Positions 1-12,100 of a DNA stretch of 64,000 nt are shown here, in pieces. The position numbers and the translations under genes were made by a program. The DNA comes from Phymorhynchus buccinoides (taxonomy: Eukaryota > Mollusca > Gastropoda > Neogastropoda > Raphitomidae): NCBI GenBank assembly GCA_017654935.2, contig CM065704.1:26516161-26580160 (forward strand), given 5' to 3'. Positions within the stretch are counted from its first letter, which is position 1, and every line of letters begins with the position of its first letter. The notes beneath the pieces are model-generated. The model was not told the DNA's origin. It saw nothing but the letters and a program-made list of their open reading frames with translations, and did not search any database.

Positions 1-24
1 ACACAGGGTGCTGCCGTGGGGGGA

Positions 25-174
25 TCAGACCAGCTTCTTGGCCTGGAAAAAGCTCTTGAGGTGCTGCATTTGCCAGAAGCCGGTGAGCAGGAGGATGAGG
101 GTTTGTGCAATGGACCACCACAGCACACGCTGGTTGGTGCTTTCGCTCGTCTGCCGGAAACGCTCCTCTCGGTA
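25..174 (-). CDS. TMED9: TMED exon 5: end of coiled coil, membrane segment, COPI/COPII tail, stop
   Basis: 150 nt, 49 codons and a TGA at 27-25. Acceptor ctgtttcag/TAC. Codes [20 protein letters not shown], a single hydrophobic segment and the tail [13 protein letters not shown]. The 3' UTR runs off the left edge of the window. Confidence 0.96.
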   Translation of the reverse strand, partial: YREERFRQTSESTNQRVLWWSIAQTLILLLTGFWQMQHLKSFFQAKKLV

Positions 175-3100
175 CTGAAACAGCATCGTTAACTTATGAC
201 CTACACAAGCTAGCAGTAGGGTGGATCAGAGTTGTGTGTTCTCCTTTAGAATGAATAGTTGTCATCCACCTTTGGTTATTTCATTGCCCTCTCTCTCCCT
301 AGCCTCATTGTTTAACCCTTTCATCGCCACTGTCGCCTCTCCTTGGCACCGCATAGATTTAACACCCATCTCACTGCAAGGCATCAAATGAGGGTCTGTT
401 AACCAATGACCTTATGTTTTTAATTTTGGGAGGTAAGGATAGGCCCTATTTTATGCATGTCACAGAGGAATCCCCAATATTGCAGATAAAATCTTTTCTC
501 TACCCGAGATAAGATTAGTGGAAAGTTTTGGCTGAAAAATGGCTGGCGTTGAAAGGGTTAAGTCTAAGCTGATTACACCTTATTCAGGGCTGCCTACCCT
601 ATGTTGCAACTTCCAGGGACAAACTACATAAAAAGCAGGGACAGAAACTTATTTCCAGGAACAAAAACATCGCAATGTCATGCATCCGGGTCAAAACGAA
701 CATTAACTTCTGATTACTTTGTGATCTAGCACATTTCTGCAACTGGATGTTTTGGTAATCTTCCTGATGCTTTTTGGTATCATTCATTATGCCTCAATAT
801 TCAAGATCCTTTGGTGTTCAGTAACCTTTGTGTAACATGTCAGTTAAGAAAATCTCAACAGTATCCGTTGTTTTGGGTGTTCCTGTGTTCAACAGTAAGA
901 TCAGCAAACAAGACAAGTGACTGCTCTACAAAATTTTGATTCTGCTCAGTTTCCAGGGACACCAGACAGAAAAGTGGATTCCAGGGACAAGGTGCCATTT
1001 TTAACTGTTTCCAGGGACACATACCCCTTAGGGGGGATGGTAGGCAGCCATGCTTATTCCTTTATTTTGGTGTGTTGTTAAAAATTTCTACTGTTGTAAA
1101 ATCACTGATTTTGCAGATACACTGTCAGCGTCGGACATTGACGATATGCAATGATACAGGCATTCTGTCAAGTAATCAAAAATAGTAGAATACAGCATCA
1201 ATTGGCACAAACTTATATTGCGGATTACTTGCCACAAAATACATGTTCACAAAATACTCAAACAGGAGTGGATACAATGGGTGAGGGAAAGAAGGGTGCG
1301 AGATAGGATGGCCAGACATTGGGTTTATCTAAGGTGTAGTGCATGTCTTTCCCTCTGAAATGCAGCATCTGGTTACTCTCCAATTAAAAAATTAAAATAA
1401 TAATATAAAAAATAATAATCAGAGAACCGAGTCCTGCCATTCCAGACCTGATCTCAACAGAAAGATAATTGACACTACACTTGTGTCATAGTATGACCTT
1501 CTGACAGCACTACTCCAGAAAAGTGGACTGTAATTTATCTATATTGGAGAAAGTTTGACCTTAAATACACCCCCCACTCTCTCAGCCAAGCGGCATGGTC
1601 AAAGATACGTCCCCACTCTCTCAGCGAAGAGGACTGCAAGACAATGCACGCATTGCCAACATTACCAGCCTTGAACGTCTATGCTCCATCTAGACAGCTA
1701 CGCTCCTCCTTTGACTCTCATATCCTCCAGATCCCTCGTTTCAGCTCCAGGACACTTGGTGAGCGTTTTTTTCTCTTTCCGGGCCCCTACCTCTTGTCTT
1801 AGAAAAAATTGCCTCTTCCGCTCCATAGCTCAAACTCTCTGTCCCCTTTCAAATCTTCTCTCAAAACCACTCTATTTAAATCCTAATCTGCTTCATTCTT
1901 TTCATTTCTACTGACTTTTTTGTTCCCGTTTTATGCGCATGTGTGTGTACCTCAGACCTGCCTACTTGGAATTTTCCCAATCAGTAGCCCAGCCATCAAT
2001 TTTCAGTAGCATGGCAAATTTTTCCGTAGCATCCACAAACAACGGCAATCGATTTGTTCTCTTCCTGAGCCGAAACGCACTGCTTAATATGTTTCGCCGA
2101 TTGAACGTGTTGACGGCAATCGTCTCTACCGCCATGATTCACAGAGAAGTCCGCATGGCAGAGGTTGCACTGCAGCGAGCATGGTTCGCACCGAGTCAAC
2201 TTCTGACGATGCAAGGCCACTCCTCCGTGTAAGCTATTTTGAAAACTTGTGCGGCAGGCCGATGTTTTTTCTTAGAACAAGATGGTGTGCCAGATGATTT
2301 TCGTTTTCTGGTTTGCGTTCGTTTTTCTTCGTTTGAAACATCTCCCGAATCGCTACTGCTGCTGGAGTCCGCCATTTTTTTCAGAGAAAGTAATAAGAAC
2401 GCATGCGCAGTCACTTTGATAAAAACGGAAGTGACTAGGTTATCGCGCGTGACACGGCGTCTGCTCTTAGAAACCGACAAAACCGGGAACGACATAAGCA
2501 AAAATAAAATGCGGCGGCAATTTGTTTTTTCCGTAGCAACGTTAAGGTTGCCGTAGCTCCGTAGCAAAGCTTTATTTTTCGTAGCTGCTAAGGCCAAATC
2601 GTAGCAGTAGGCAGGTCTGGTACCTGTATGTGTGACTGCGAGTGTGTGTGCATGTGAGCGCGTGCATACATCTTAATTATATGTGATTTATGTTTTGTAG
2701 CACTTTTTGTGTGGTGAGGTAATGTATGTGTGTATGTGTGTATGTGTGTGTGCGCATGCATGCGCTAAGGCGACTTATGTGTGACGGATGTTTTTTAATA
2801 TATGTAAATTACCTTGTTTAACATTACCGATTCATCTATTTACTGATTTACTTGAAGTACATAGCTAAGGCATGACTAGGGCAAAGTGGTGGCAGGGACA
2901 AAATACGGGAAGATGAGAAAGGGGAGATTGCTCTTCAAATTTATTTTTAAAAAAAGAAACACCTCAACTTTACTCTGGAAAAAAACAACCACCAAAAAGC
3001 ACCAGAATTCAGGCACATAACCTGAAGAGAAGCACCCATGTACTACCCGCCCTCTGGTAGTTCTGATCTGCTCCATCTGAATCAAGTCCAACCAATCCCC

Positions 3101-6100
3101 TAAGCAGCAGCCCTAACACTTACCCCACCCCCAATGGTACCCACCCTCTGGTAATTCTGATCTTCGGTGATCTGCTCCACCTGAATCAAGTCCAACCAAT
3201 CCCCTAAGCAGCAGCCCTAACACTTACCCCACCCCCAATGATACCCACCCTCTGGTAGTTCTGATCTTCGGTGATCTGCTCCACCCAACCAATCCCCCTA
3301 AGCAGCAGCCCTAACACTTGCAAACCCTCTGGTAGTTCTGATCCCCCCCCCCCCCCCCCCCCCCCAGTGGTACCCACCCTCTGGTAGTTCTGCTCCTTGG
3401 TGATCTGCTCCACCTGAATCAAGTCCAACCAATCCCCTAAGCAGCAGCCCTAACACTTACCCCACCCCCAATGATACCCACCCTCTGGTAGTTCTGCTCC
3501 TTGGTGATCTGCTCCACCTGAATCAAGTCCAACCAATCCCCTAAGCAGCAGCCCTAACACTTACCCCACCCCCAATGATACCCACCCTCTGGTAGTTCTG
3601 CTCCTTGGTGATCTGCTCCACCTGAATCAAGTCCAACCAATCCCCTAAGCAGCAGCCCTAACACTTGCAAAAAGTACCCCCCCCCAGTGGTACCCACCCT
3701 CTGGTAGTTCTGCTCCTTGGTGATCTGCTCCACCTGAATCAAGTCCAACCAATCCCCTAAGCAGCAGCCCTAACGCTTGCAAAAAGTACCACCCCAATGG
3801 TACTCACCCTCTGGTAGTTCTGCTCCTTGGTGATCTGCTCCACCTGGTCCAGCAGCTGCCTGATCCTCAGCTGGAGCTCGCTCAGCTTGTCCTTGGCCTG
3901 CACCTGCTGGTAGTCCACCGCATGCTCCCCCACGGAGATGTCCAGGTGAACGCGCTGTGCAGCGAACACACCAAGCACAGGGTTAACCCTTTCAATGCCA
4001 ACGTCGCATTTTTGCACCACAATGATTTAGCACCCATGTCACTAAAAGGCATCAAATCAGGGTCTGTTATCCAAAGAGTCACGGAACCCTTGTATTTTAC
4101 CTGAAAATGTTGTTTAGGTTATCTATAAGTCTCAGGTAGTGCATGCTGAATTGTACTGCTTAAAACATACTGTCCAATGCTAAATGATCGGTGCAACTGA
4201 GCTGTCTCTGTGATCTCACACTAGTCGCAGTGTGTTTGTGAGCAAGCTGTTTCCTTTCGTTTTCTTATCATGAGACAAGATCCTATTCTCTTCATTTTGG
4301 GAGGTAAGGATAGGCCTTACTTTAAATATGTCACAGAGGAATCCCCAATATTACAGACAGATTTTTGTCTCTACCCAGGTAAGCTTTAATGGAATTTTTT
4401 TGCTGAAAAATGGCTGGCGGTGAAAGGGTTAAGGATGAATAAACCAAGAACTAAGACCCCTCCCCCAGTGGGGATACATAGTTCCCACACCTTCTGGAAG
4501 TTCTGTGCTTGTAACTTCCTCTAATCTGTGACTCTCTTTGTCTCTGCCTTTTCCCTTTGCTTACTGTCATCTACTATCTTTCTACCTTACCGGTCCATTC
4601 TCCTGCCTTTTTATAAAGAAACGCTTACAAAGAATTTCTCCAGCCGTAGATGGACATGCTGGGCCTATTTTTCAGTTAGGTGCATAAAGGCAGCATGACG
4701 CATCTGCGCTAATAACTGACAGGAAACTAAGCGATTGATGAAGAAGAAGAAAAACAAAGAACCCTAACCACCCCACCCCCTTCCCCGACCTAATTACCCC
4801 GTACATAAACTATGTATAGTCTGGATAGCTGAGATGCGTAGTCCTGGCGTAAAATGTGCAGTCCTAACTCCTATTCATCACAAGCCTTCAAGGACTATTC
4901 AAGGAAAATGTGTTGAGAATTGGAAATGCATAATTATCAATTTTGAAGCGTATCAAAGGTTACACAGGCATCAGAATTGTCAGAGGATCAGAGGATTTCA
5001 GAATTTCTGACAGAGGATTGGCTGCTCTTGTCAGAGGTTTTGCCTTTTTATTGAGTGTTATCCTTTGTGTTAAAGAGCATTTTAAAGTGATTTATCACTA
5101 TGTTAAGCTTTTTTTATGGTGTTAGGAACTCATTTCAGTGTTGTCCCTCTTCAGGCTAGGCCCTTTTACCGCAGTTTTCAGAGGATTGGACGTCAGACTA
5201 TTCTGATGCCTAAAGGTAGAAATTGTGCAGCAGCAGCTCAAATGCTACCATATTTTTCGGACTATCAAATTTTACACATAATTCAGATGTTGTTATACTT
5301 TTTTTTACTATTTTGTTCATCATATTATAAGGTGCATGGGCCTCAGTCTGAAAGAAAAGCATTGCCTTATAAAATCAAATAAATATGGTACTTATAATGA
5401 GTAGAGCAAATAGGCCTGCCTTTTCATCTTCTTACCTCCCTTTTTTGTTTCTTATCATCTTCTTACCTCCCTTTTTGTTTCCTTTCTCTCATCTTCTTAC
5501 CTCCCTTTTTGTTTCCTTTCTCTCATCTTCTTACCTCCCTTTTTTGTTTCTTCTCATCTTCTTACCTCCCTTTTTGTTTCCTTTCTCTCATCTTCTTACC
5601 TCCCTTTTTTGTTTCTTCTCTCATCTTCTTACCTCCCTTTTTTGTTTCTTCTCTCATCTTCTTACCTCCCTTTTTTGTTTCCTTTCTCTCATCTTCTTAC
5701 CTCCTTTTTTGTTTCTTCTCTCATCTTCTTACCTCCCTTTTTTGTTTCTTATCATCTTCTTACCTCCCTTTTTGTTTCCTTTCTCTCATCTTCTTACCTC
5801 CCTTTTTGTTTCTTATCATCTTCTTACCTCCCTTTTTGTTTCTTCTCTCATCTTCTTACCTCCCTTTTTTGTTTCCTTTCTCTCATCTTCTTACCTCCTT
5901 TTTTGTTTCTTCTCTCATCTTCTTACCTCCCTTTTTTGTTTCCTTTCTCTCATCTTCTTACCTCCCTTTTTGTTTCCTTTCTCTCATCTTCTTACCTCCC
6001 TTTTTTGTTTCCTTTCTCTCATCTTCTTACCTCCTTTTTTTGTTTTTTGTTTCCTCTAACCTAAGTTTTTGTTGTTGTTTTTTTGTCTTTCCTCCTCATT

Positions 6101-9100
6101 ATAGCAGCTGTATGACGGTTGTCATTATTGCAAATCATAATATGCATTTTAAGTCAGGGCTTTGAATGTATGCTAAACTAGTCTAGATAACATTTTCCTT
6201 GTTGCGTTGATTGGAAAGTTCTCGTTGAGTTTTTCATTCCCCTTATTTATAAAAGGCACTCAATCAAATACATAAGGCATGTGCGTGAGGTGTACACCCA
6301 GTTAAATATTTAAAGCAATGATGTCCCGAGGCCCCAATCATAGGCCATTGAGCTATTAAAATTGAAAATGTACCATTGTGTTCTCCATAAGGACAAATGT
6401 CTGATTAATGTTTTTGACACTGGCACGCTTTGTCCTGTTTGCTAACTGTCCTATCACTTTTCGATCCTCTGGGCATCACTGTATAAAGCACCATCATAAG
6501 CTACACCATTAATTTTATGCAAAGTAAAAACAACAAAAAAGCAGCACGATTTTAGAATCCAAAAAGAACGATGTACAGACAAACCTCTATTTTAAGACTT
6601 CCAAAATGTCCGGAAAAATCGGTCGTAAATTGGAGGGGTCGTATGACGGAGGTTTTCACTGGCAGCCGTAGAAAGAAAAAGTTCAGCACAGTTCATACTC
6701 TCTTCTTCATGCACACATACAATGACATATTAAAACTGGATTTGGGTCTTTCCAACTCCATAGGATTGTGCAATCGATGTATTACAGTTTCACTTCGCCG
6801 ACTTCTGTTAATCACCTCCACTCTCGTCCAAAGTCAGTGGTTTTCTTTTTCAAAGTCAGTGGTTTTCGTGCTTTTCCTACGCTTTCCGCCATCTTTTCTA
6901 CAACAAGGGAAGCGACTCCGCTTTCAGGCCCTTGACCGTGGTTGTTTCCCTTTGCTCGAAGTCTATGCAGACGACAACAACGGTCGTAAAAACCAACAAA
7001 ATGGCAGTCGTAAGTCACGTTTTAGAGGAAGTCGTTTAAGAGAGGTCGTTTACATAGTAAAATGCATCCGTGCCAACAAATCCGGTCTCAAATGAGAGGT
7101 GGTTGCTTAACAGAGGGTTGTAAAATAGGGGTTTGTCTGTATCATACTCACCAATTGTCCAGCGTAAAGCCAAGCGGTGGAGTTAGAGTTGAGACAAATG
7201 ATGTGCTCTCCGGCGCTGTGGGACGTGAAAGTGAAACGACCTTCCGCCGCGTACGTCTGTTCAACACCATTTTTATTACATAAATAAACATGATTCAATC
7301 GACCAGCAACCTAAACAACTAATTCAGTCTTTAAAAAAAACCAAAAAAAACCCCAATGCACACAAACTATGTACAATCACAGTTAACCTTTCACCACCAA
7401 TGTCGCATTTTTGCACCACAATGGTTTAACACCTATGTCACTAAAAAGCATCAAATCAGGGCCTGTTATCCGAAGACCCTATTTTCTTAATTTTGGGAGG
7501 TAAGGATAGGCCTAATGTTATACGTGTCACAGAGGAATTCGCAACGTTGCATTTTTTGTTCTGTACCCAGGTTAAGTTTAATCCTTTCACCGCCGATGTC
7601 GCATTTTAGCACCACACTGAGTTAACACCCATGCTACTAAAAGGCATAAAAGTTGGATCAGTTATCCATAATCCAATATCCTTATGTTGTTAATTTTGAG
7701 AGATAAGGAAATGATTTACTTGATGTATGTCATTGGGGGATCTACAGTACTGCAGATGCCAACTTTTCGTCACCTAGGTAAATTTGACATACATTTTTGG
7801 CTGAAACATGGCTGGCGGCGAAAGGGTTAATACTAATAATAGTATTGTTTGGCTAAAGGGCGGCGAAAGGATTCAAGAAATAATTCCACTATTGATTGTT
7901 ACTATGAGGCTTTGTCTTCATTCACTTTTTACAGTTTTCCATAATACAATAATTTAGGACAATCTTTTAAATCTAACAAAATATTGCCACTCTTCAAAAT
8001 AATCTCCATACATTTCATTACATTTCTTACCAAAGTGAGCTGACAAGTTGACAATGAAGGCTACAAAGAGAAGATAAACAAGCACTGCAATAAGTACCCT
8101 GCGGTCAACTAAAGAATGAAGGGAGATCACCACTGATTGCCCTTTCTTTAAGAAAAAAGAAAGAAAAAAACGGCCATAACTTGTTGCCTTGCAATAAGTA
8201 CCCTGCGGTCAACTAAAGAATGAAGGGAGATCACCACTGATTGCCCTTTCTTTAAGAAAAAAGAAAGAAAAAAACGGCCATAACTTGTTGCCTTGCAATA
8301 AGTACCCTGCGGTCAACTAAAGAATGAAGGGAGATCACCACTGATTGCCCTTTCTTTAAGAAAAAAGAAAGAAAAAAACGGCCATAACTTGTTGCCTTGC
8401 AATAAGTACCCTGCGGTCAACTAAAGAATGAAGGGAGATCACCACTGATTGCCCTTTCTTTAAGAAAAAAGAAAGAAAAAAACGGCCATAACTTGTTGCC
8501 TTGCAATAAGTACCCTGCGGTCAACTAAAGAATGAAGGGAGATCACCACTGATTGCCCTTTCTTTAAGAAAAAAGAAAGAAAAAAACGGCCATAACTTGT
8601 TGCCTTGCAATAAGTACCCTGCGGTCAACTAAAGAATGAAGGGAGATCACCACTGATTGCCCTTTCTTTAAGAAAAAAGAAAGAAAAAAACGGCCATAAC
8701 TTGTTGCCTTGCAATAAGTACCCTGCGGTCAACTAAAGAATGAAGGGAGATCACCACTGATTGCCCTTTCTTTAAGAAAAAAGAAAGAAAAAAACGGCCA
8801 TAACTTGTTGCCTTGCAATAAGTACCCTGCGGTCAACTAAAGAATGAAGGGAGATCACCACTGATTGCCCTTTCTTTAAGAAAAAAGAAAGAAAAAAACG
8901 GCCATAACTTGTTGCCTTGCAATAAGTACCCTGCGGTCAACTAAAGAATGAAGGGAGATCACCACTGATTGCCCTTTCTTTAAGAAAAAAGAAAGAAAAA
9001 AACGGCCATAACTTGTTGCCTTGCAATAAGTACCCTGCGGTCAACTAAAGAATGAAGGGAGATCACCACTGATTGCCCTTTCTTTAAGAAAAAAGAAAGA

Positions 9101-12100
9101 AAAAAACGGCCATAACTTGTTGCCTTGCAATAAGTACCCTGCGGTCAACTAAAGAATGAAGGGAGATCACCACTGATTGCCCTTTCTTTAAGAAAAAAGA
9201 AAGAAAAAAACGGCCATAACTTGTTGCCTTGCAATAAGTACCCTGCGGTCAACTAAAGAATGAAGGGAGATCACCACTGATTGCCCTTTCTTTAAGAAAA
9301 AAGAAAGAAAAAAACGGCCATAACTTGTTGCCTTGCAATAAGTACCCTGCGGTCAACTAAAGAATGAAGGGAGATCACCACTGATTGCCCTTTCTTTAAG
9401 AAAAAAGAAAGAAAAAAACGGCCATAACTTGTTGCCTTGCAATAAGTACCCTGCGGTCAACTAAAGAATGAAGGGAGATCACCACTGATTGCCCTTTCTT
9501 TAAGAAAAAAGAAAGAAAAAAACGGCCATAACTTGTTGCCTTGCAATAAGTACCCTGCGGTCAACTAAAGAATGAAGGGAGATCACCACTGATTGCCCTT
9601 TCTTTAAGAAAAAAGAAAGAAAAAAACGGCCATAACTTGTTGCCTTGCAATAAGTACCCTGCGGTCAACTAAAGAATGAAGGGAGATCACCACTGATTGC
9701 CCTTTCTTTAAGAAAAAAGAAAGAAAAAAACGGCCATAACTTGTTGCCTTGCAATAAGTACCCTGCGGTCAACTAAAGAATGAAGGGAGATCACCACTGA
9801 TTGCCCTTTCTTTAAGAAAAAAGAAAGAAAAAAACGGCCATAACTTGTTGCCTTGCAATAAGTACCCTGCGGTCAACTAAAGAATGAAGGGAGATCACCA
9901 CTGATTGCCCTTTCTTTAAGAAAAAAGAAAGAAAAAAACGGCCATAACTTGTTGCCTTGCAATAAGTACCCTGCGGTCAACTAAAGAATGAAGGGAGATC
10001 ACCACTGATTGCCCTTTCTTTAAGAAAAAAGAAAGAAAAAAACGGCCATAACTTGTTGCCTTGCAATAAGTACCCTGCGGTCAACTAAAGAATGAAGGGA
10101 GATCACCACTGATTGCCCTTTCTTTAAGAAAAAAGAAAGAAAAAAACGGCCATAACTTGTTGCCTTGCAATAAGTACCCTGCGGTCAACTAAAGAATGAA
10201 GGGAGATCACCACTGATTGCCCTTTCTTTAAGAAAAAAGAAAGAAAAAAACGGCCATAACTTGTTGCCTTGCAATAAGTACCCTGCAGTCAACTAAAGAA
10301 TGAAGGGAGATCACCACTGATTGCCCTTTCTTTAAGAAAAAAGAAAGAAAAAAACGGCCATAACTTGTTGCCTTGCAATAAGTACCCTGCGGTCAACTAA
10401 AGAATGAAGGGAGATCACCACTGATTGCCCTTTCTTTAAGAAAAAAGAAAGAAAAAAACGGCCATAACTTGTTGCCTTGCAATAAGTACCCTGCGGTCAA
10501 CTAAAGAATGAAGGGAGATCACCACTGATTGCCCTTTCTTTAAGAAAAAAGAAAGAAAAAAACGGCCATAACTTGTTGCCTTGCAATAAGTACCCTGCAG
10601 TCAACTAAAGAATGAAGGGAGATCACCACTGATTGCCCTTTCTTTAAGAAAAAAGAAAGAAAAAAACGGCCATAACTTGTTGCCTTGCAATAAGTACCCT
10701 GCGGTCAACTAAAGAATGAAGGGAGATCACCACTGATTGCCCTTTCTTTAATACAATTTTTTTTTTAAAAGGGCCATAACTTGTATAGTTCCAAAGGGAC
10801 TCTGGTGTGAGAGTACCCTCCCTTACTGGAGGATATAAAGCACTGCCTATGACCTTTGAGATTCAGTTTTGTCGGCTAATCTGACTAAAATACAAACATT
10901 ACTTTAAAAACAAAATTTTGGGTGGTTTTGCCCTATTCCTTCAATCACTGAGTTACTTTCTCTTGTGTGAAAAATATTTTAGAATCATATTTTAATCACA
11001 GTGAGTTTTTGTCTATTTCCACATAATTTGTTTGATACTATGACCGTTTCCATACTCTTCATCATTAATAATAAATATTATAAGAATAATAGAAAAGATA
11101 GCTTTTGATTTATATCCTCTTCAACTCAGTTCGATTATCCTTTAGAAGCATTATCTCCATCTTACTCTTACCACAATTTGATGAAGAATATTCCTTTCTT
11201 GTTCTTTCATACTTCAATAAGTATTTAGACATTATTTTCATAACTGAAATCAAACCATTTCATCTGAAAATAATGTGATTTTGCAGCATTTAACTCCTTG
11301 ACTGCCACATAACGTATCAAGCATGGGCTTGATAACATCACCAAGTCATCAGATGAAGGGAAATATTTCTGAGGTGCAGTTTTCTGCTTTAGAAGAATAA
11401 AGTGGCATGTGCGCATCAAGCTGCTACAATACTCTCTGTCTGTGTGTGCATTTGTGTGTGTGTGCACTTGCATATGTGTGTGTGTGTGTGCGCATGCATA
11501 ACACTGTCAACAGTGTCCATGGTTGAGCATGTGAATTTCACACAGCACCGCTAGAAAATAAATAACGCTATTTTGAGAAGACAAAAGTTTATAAGTTAAC
11601 CCCCAAATTATAAATCAGCAAACACCACATCACAACTAAACCTCATTTTTTCCTTAAAAAGGTTTGTTTTCTTTCTCTCTTTTAGCTTTACGCTCTACAA
11701 TAGAGGTTTACAGAAGAATATGTACATGCATTCCAATTAAACATGAATCTAAAATCAATTCTAAATTAAACTAAACTATGTACATCTATCTGGATACTTA
11801 ACATCAAATTTAAAGCAAACACATTATTGTTATATCATGCACATTACGTGCACATGGTACAGATTGAATTGCAAAGAAAAGACGACCTCATGCAATCAAA
11901 TAAATAACAATTATTATGATACACAACTTCCATTCCAAAGTGCAAACACGCATGCAAAAAAGGGGTGATAAAACTCTGATCCAACAAACCATTCCTGAAC
12001 CATTCAAATCCAATATTAGTACACTGGAACCTCCCTATTAAGACCTTCCCAATTAACTTGTAAAAAAAACCCTCTAAAATGTGACCCCAAAATGTTCTAG

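Noticed and set aside
1681..1914. 77-codon plus-strand ORF as a gene
   Set aside because: It is a frame-shifted LINE reverse transcriptase tail.
5385..6165. Three overlapping long plus-strand ORFs of 151-224 codons
   Set aside because: They translate a pyrimidine-rich tandem repeat ([11 protein letters not shown]) in all three frames; openness comes from lack of stop triplets.
6571..7095. 174-codon plus-strand ORF
   Set aside because: Lies almost wholly within a TIR element, overlaps the TMED exon 3 surroundings on the other strand and resembles no protein.
8087..10752. CRISPR-like direct repeats
   Set aside because: Repeats are contiguous with no unique spacers, and the context is an intron of an animal gene.
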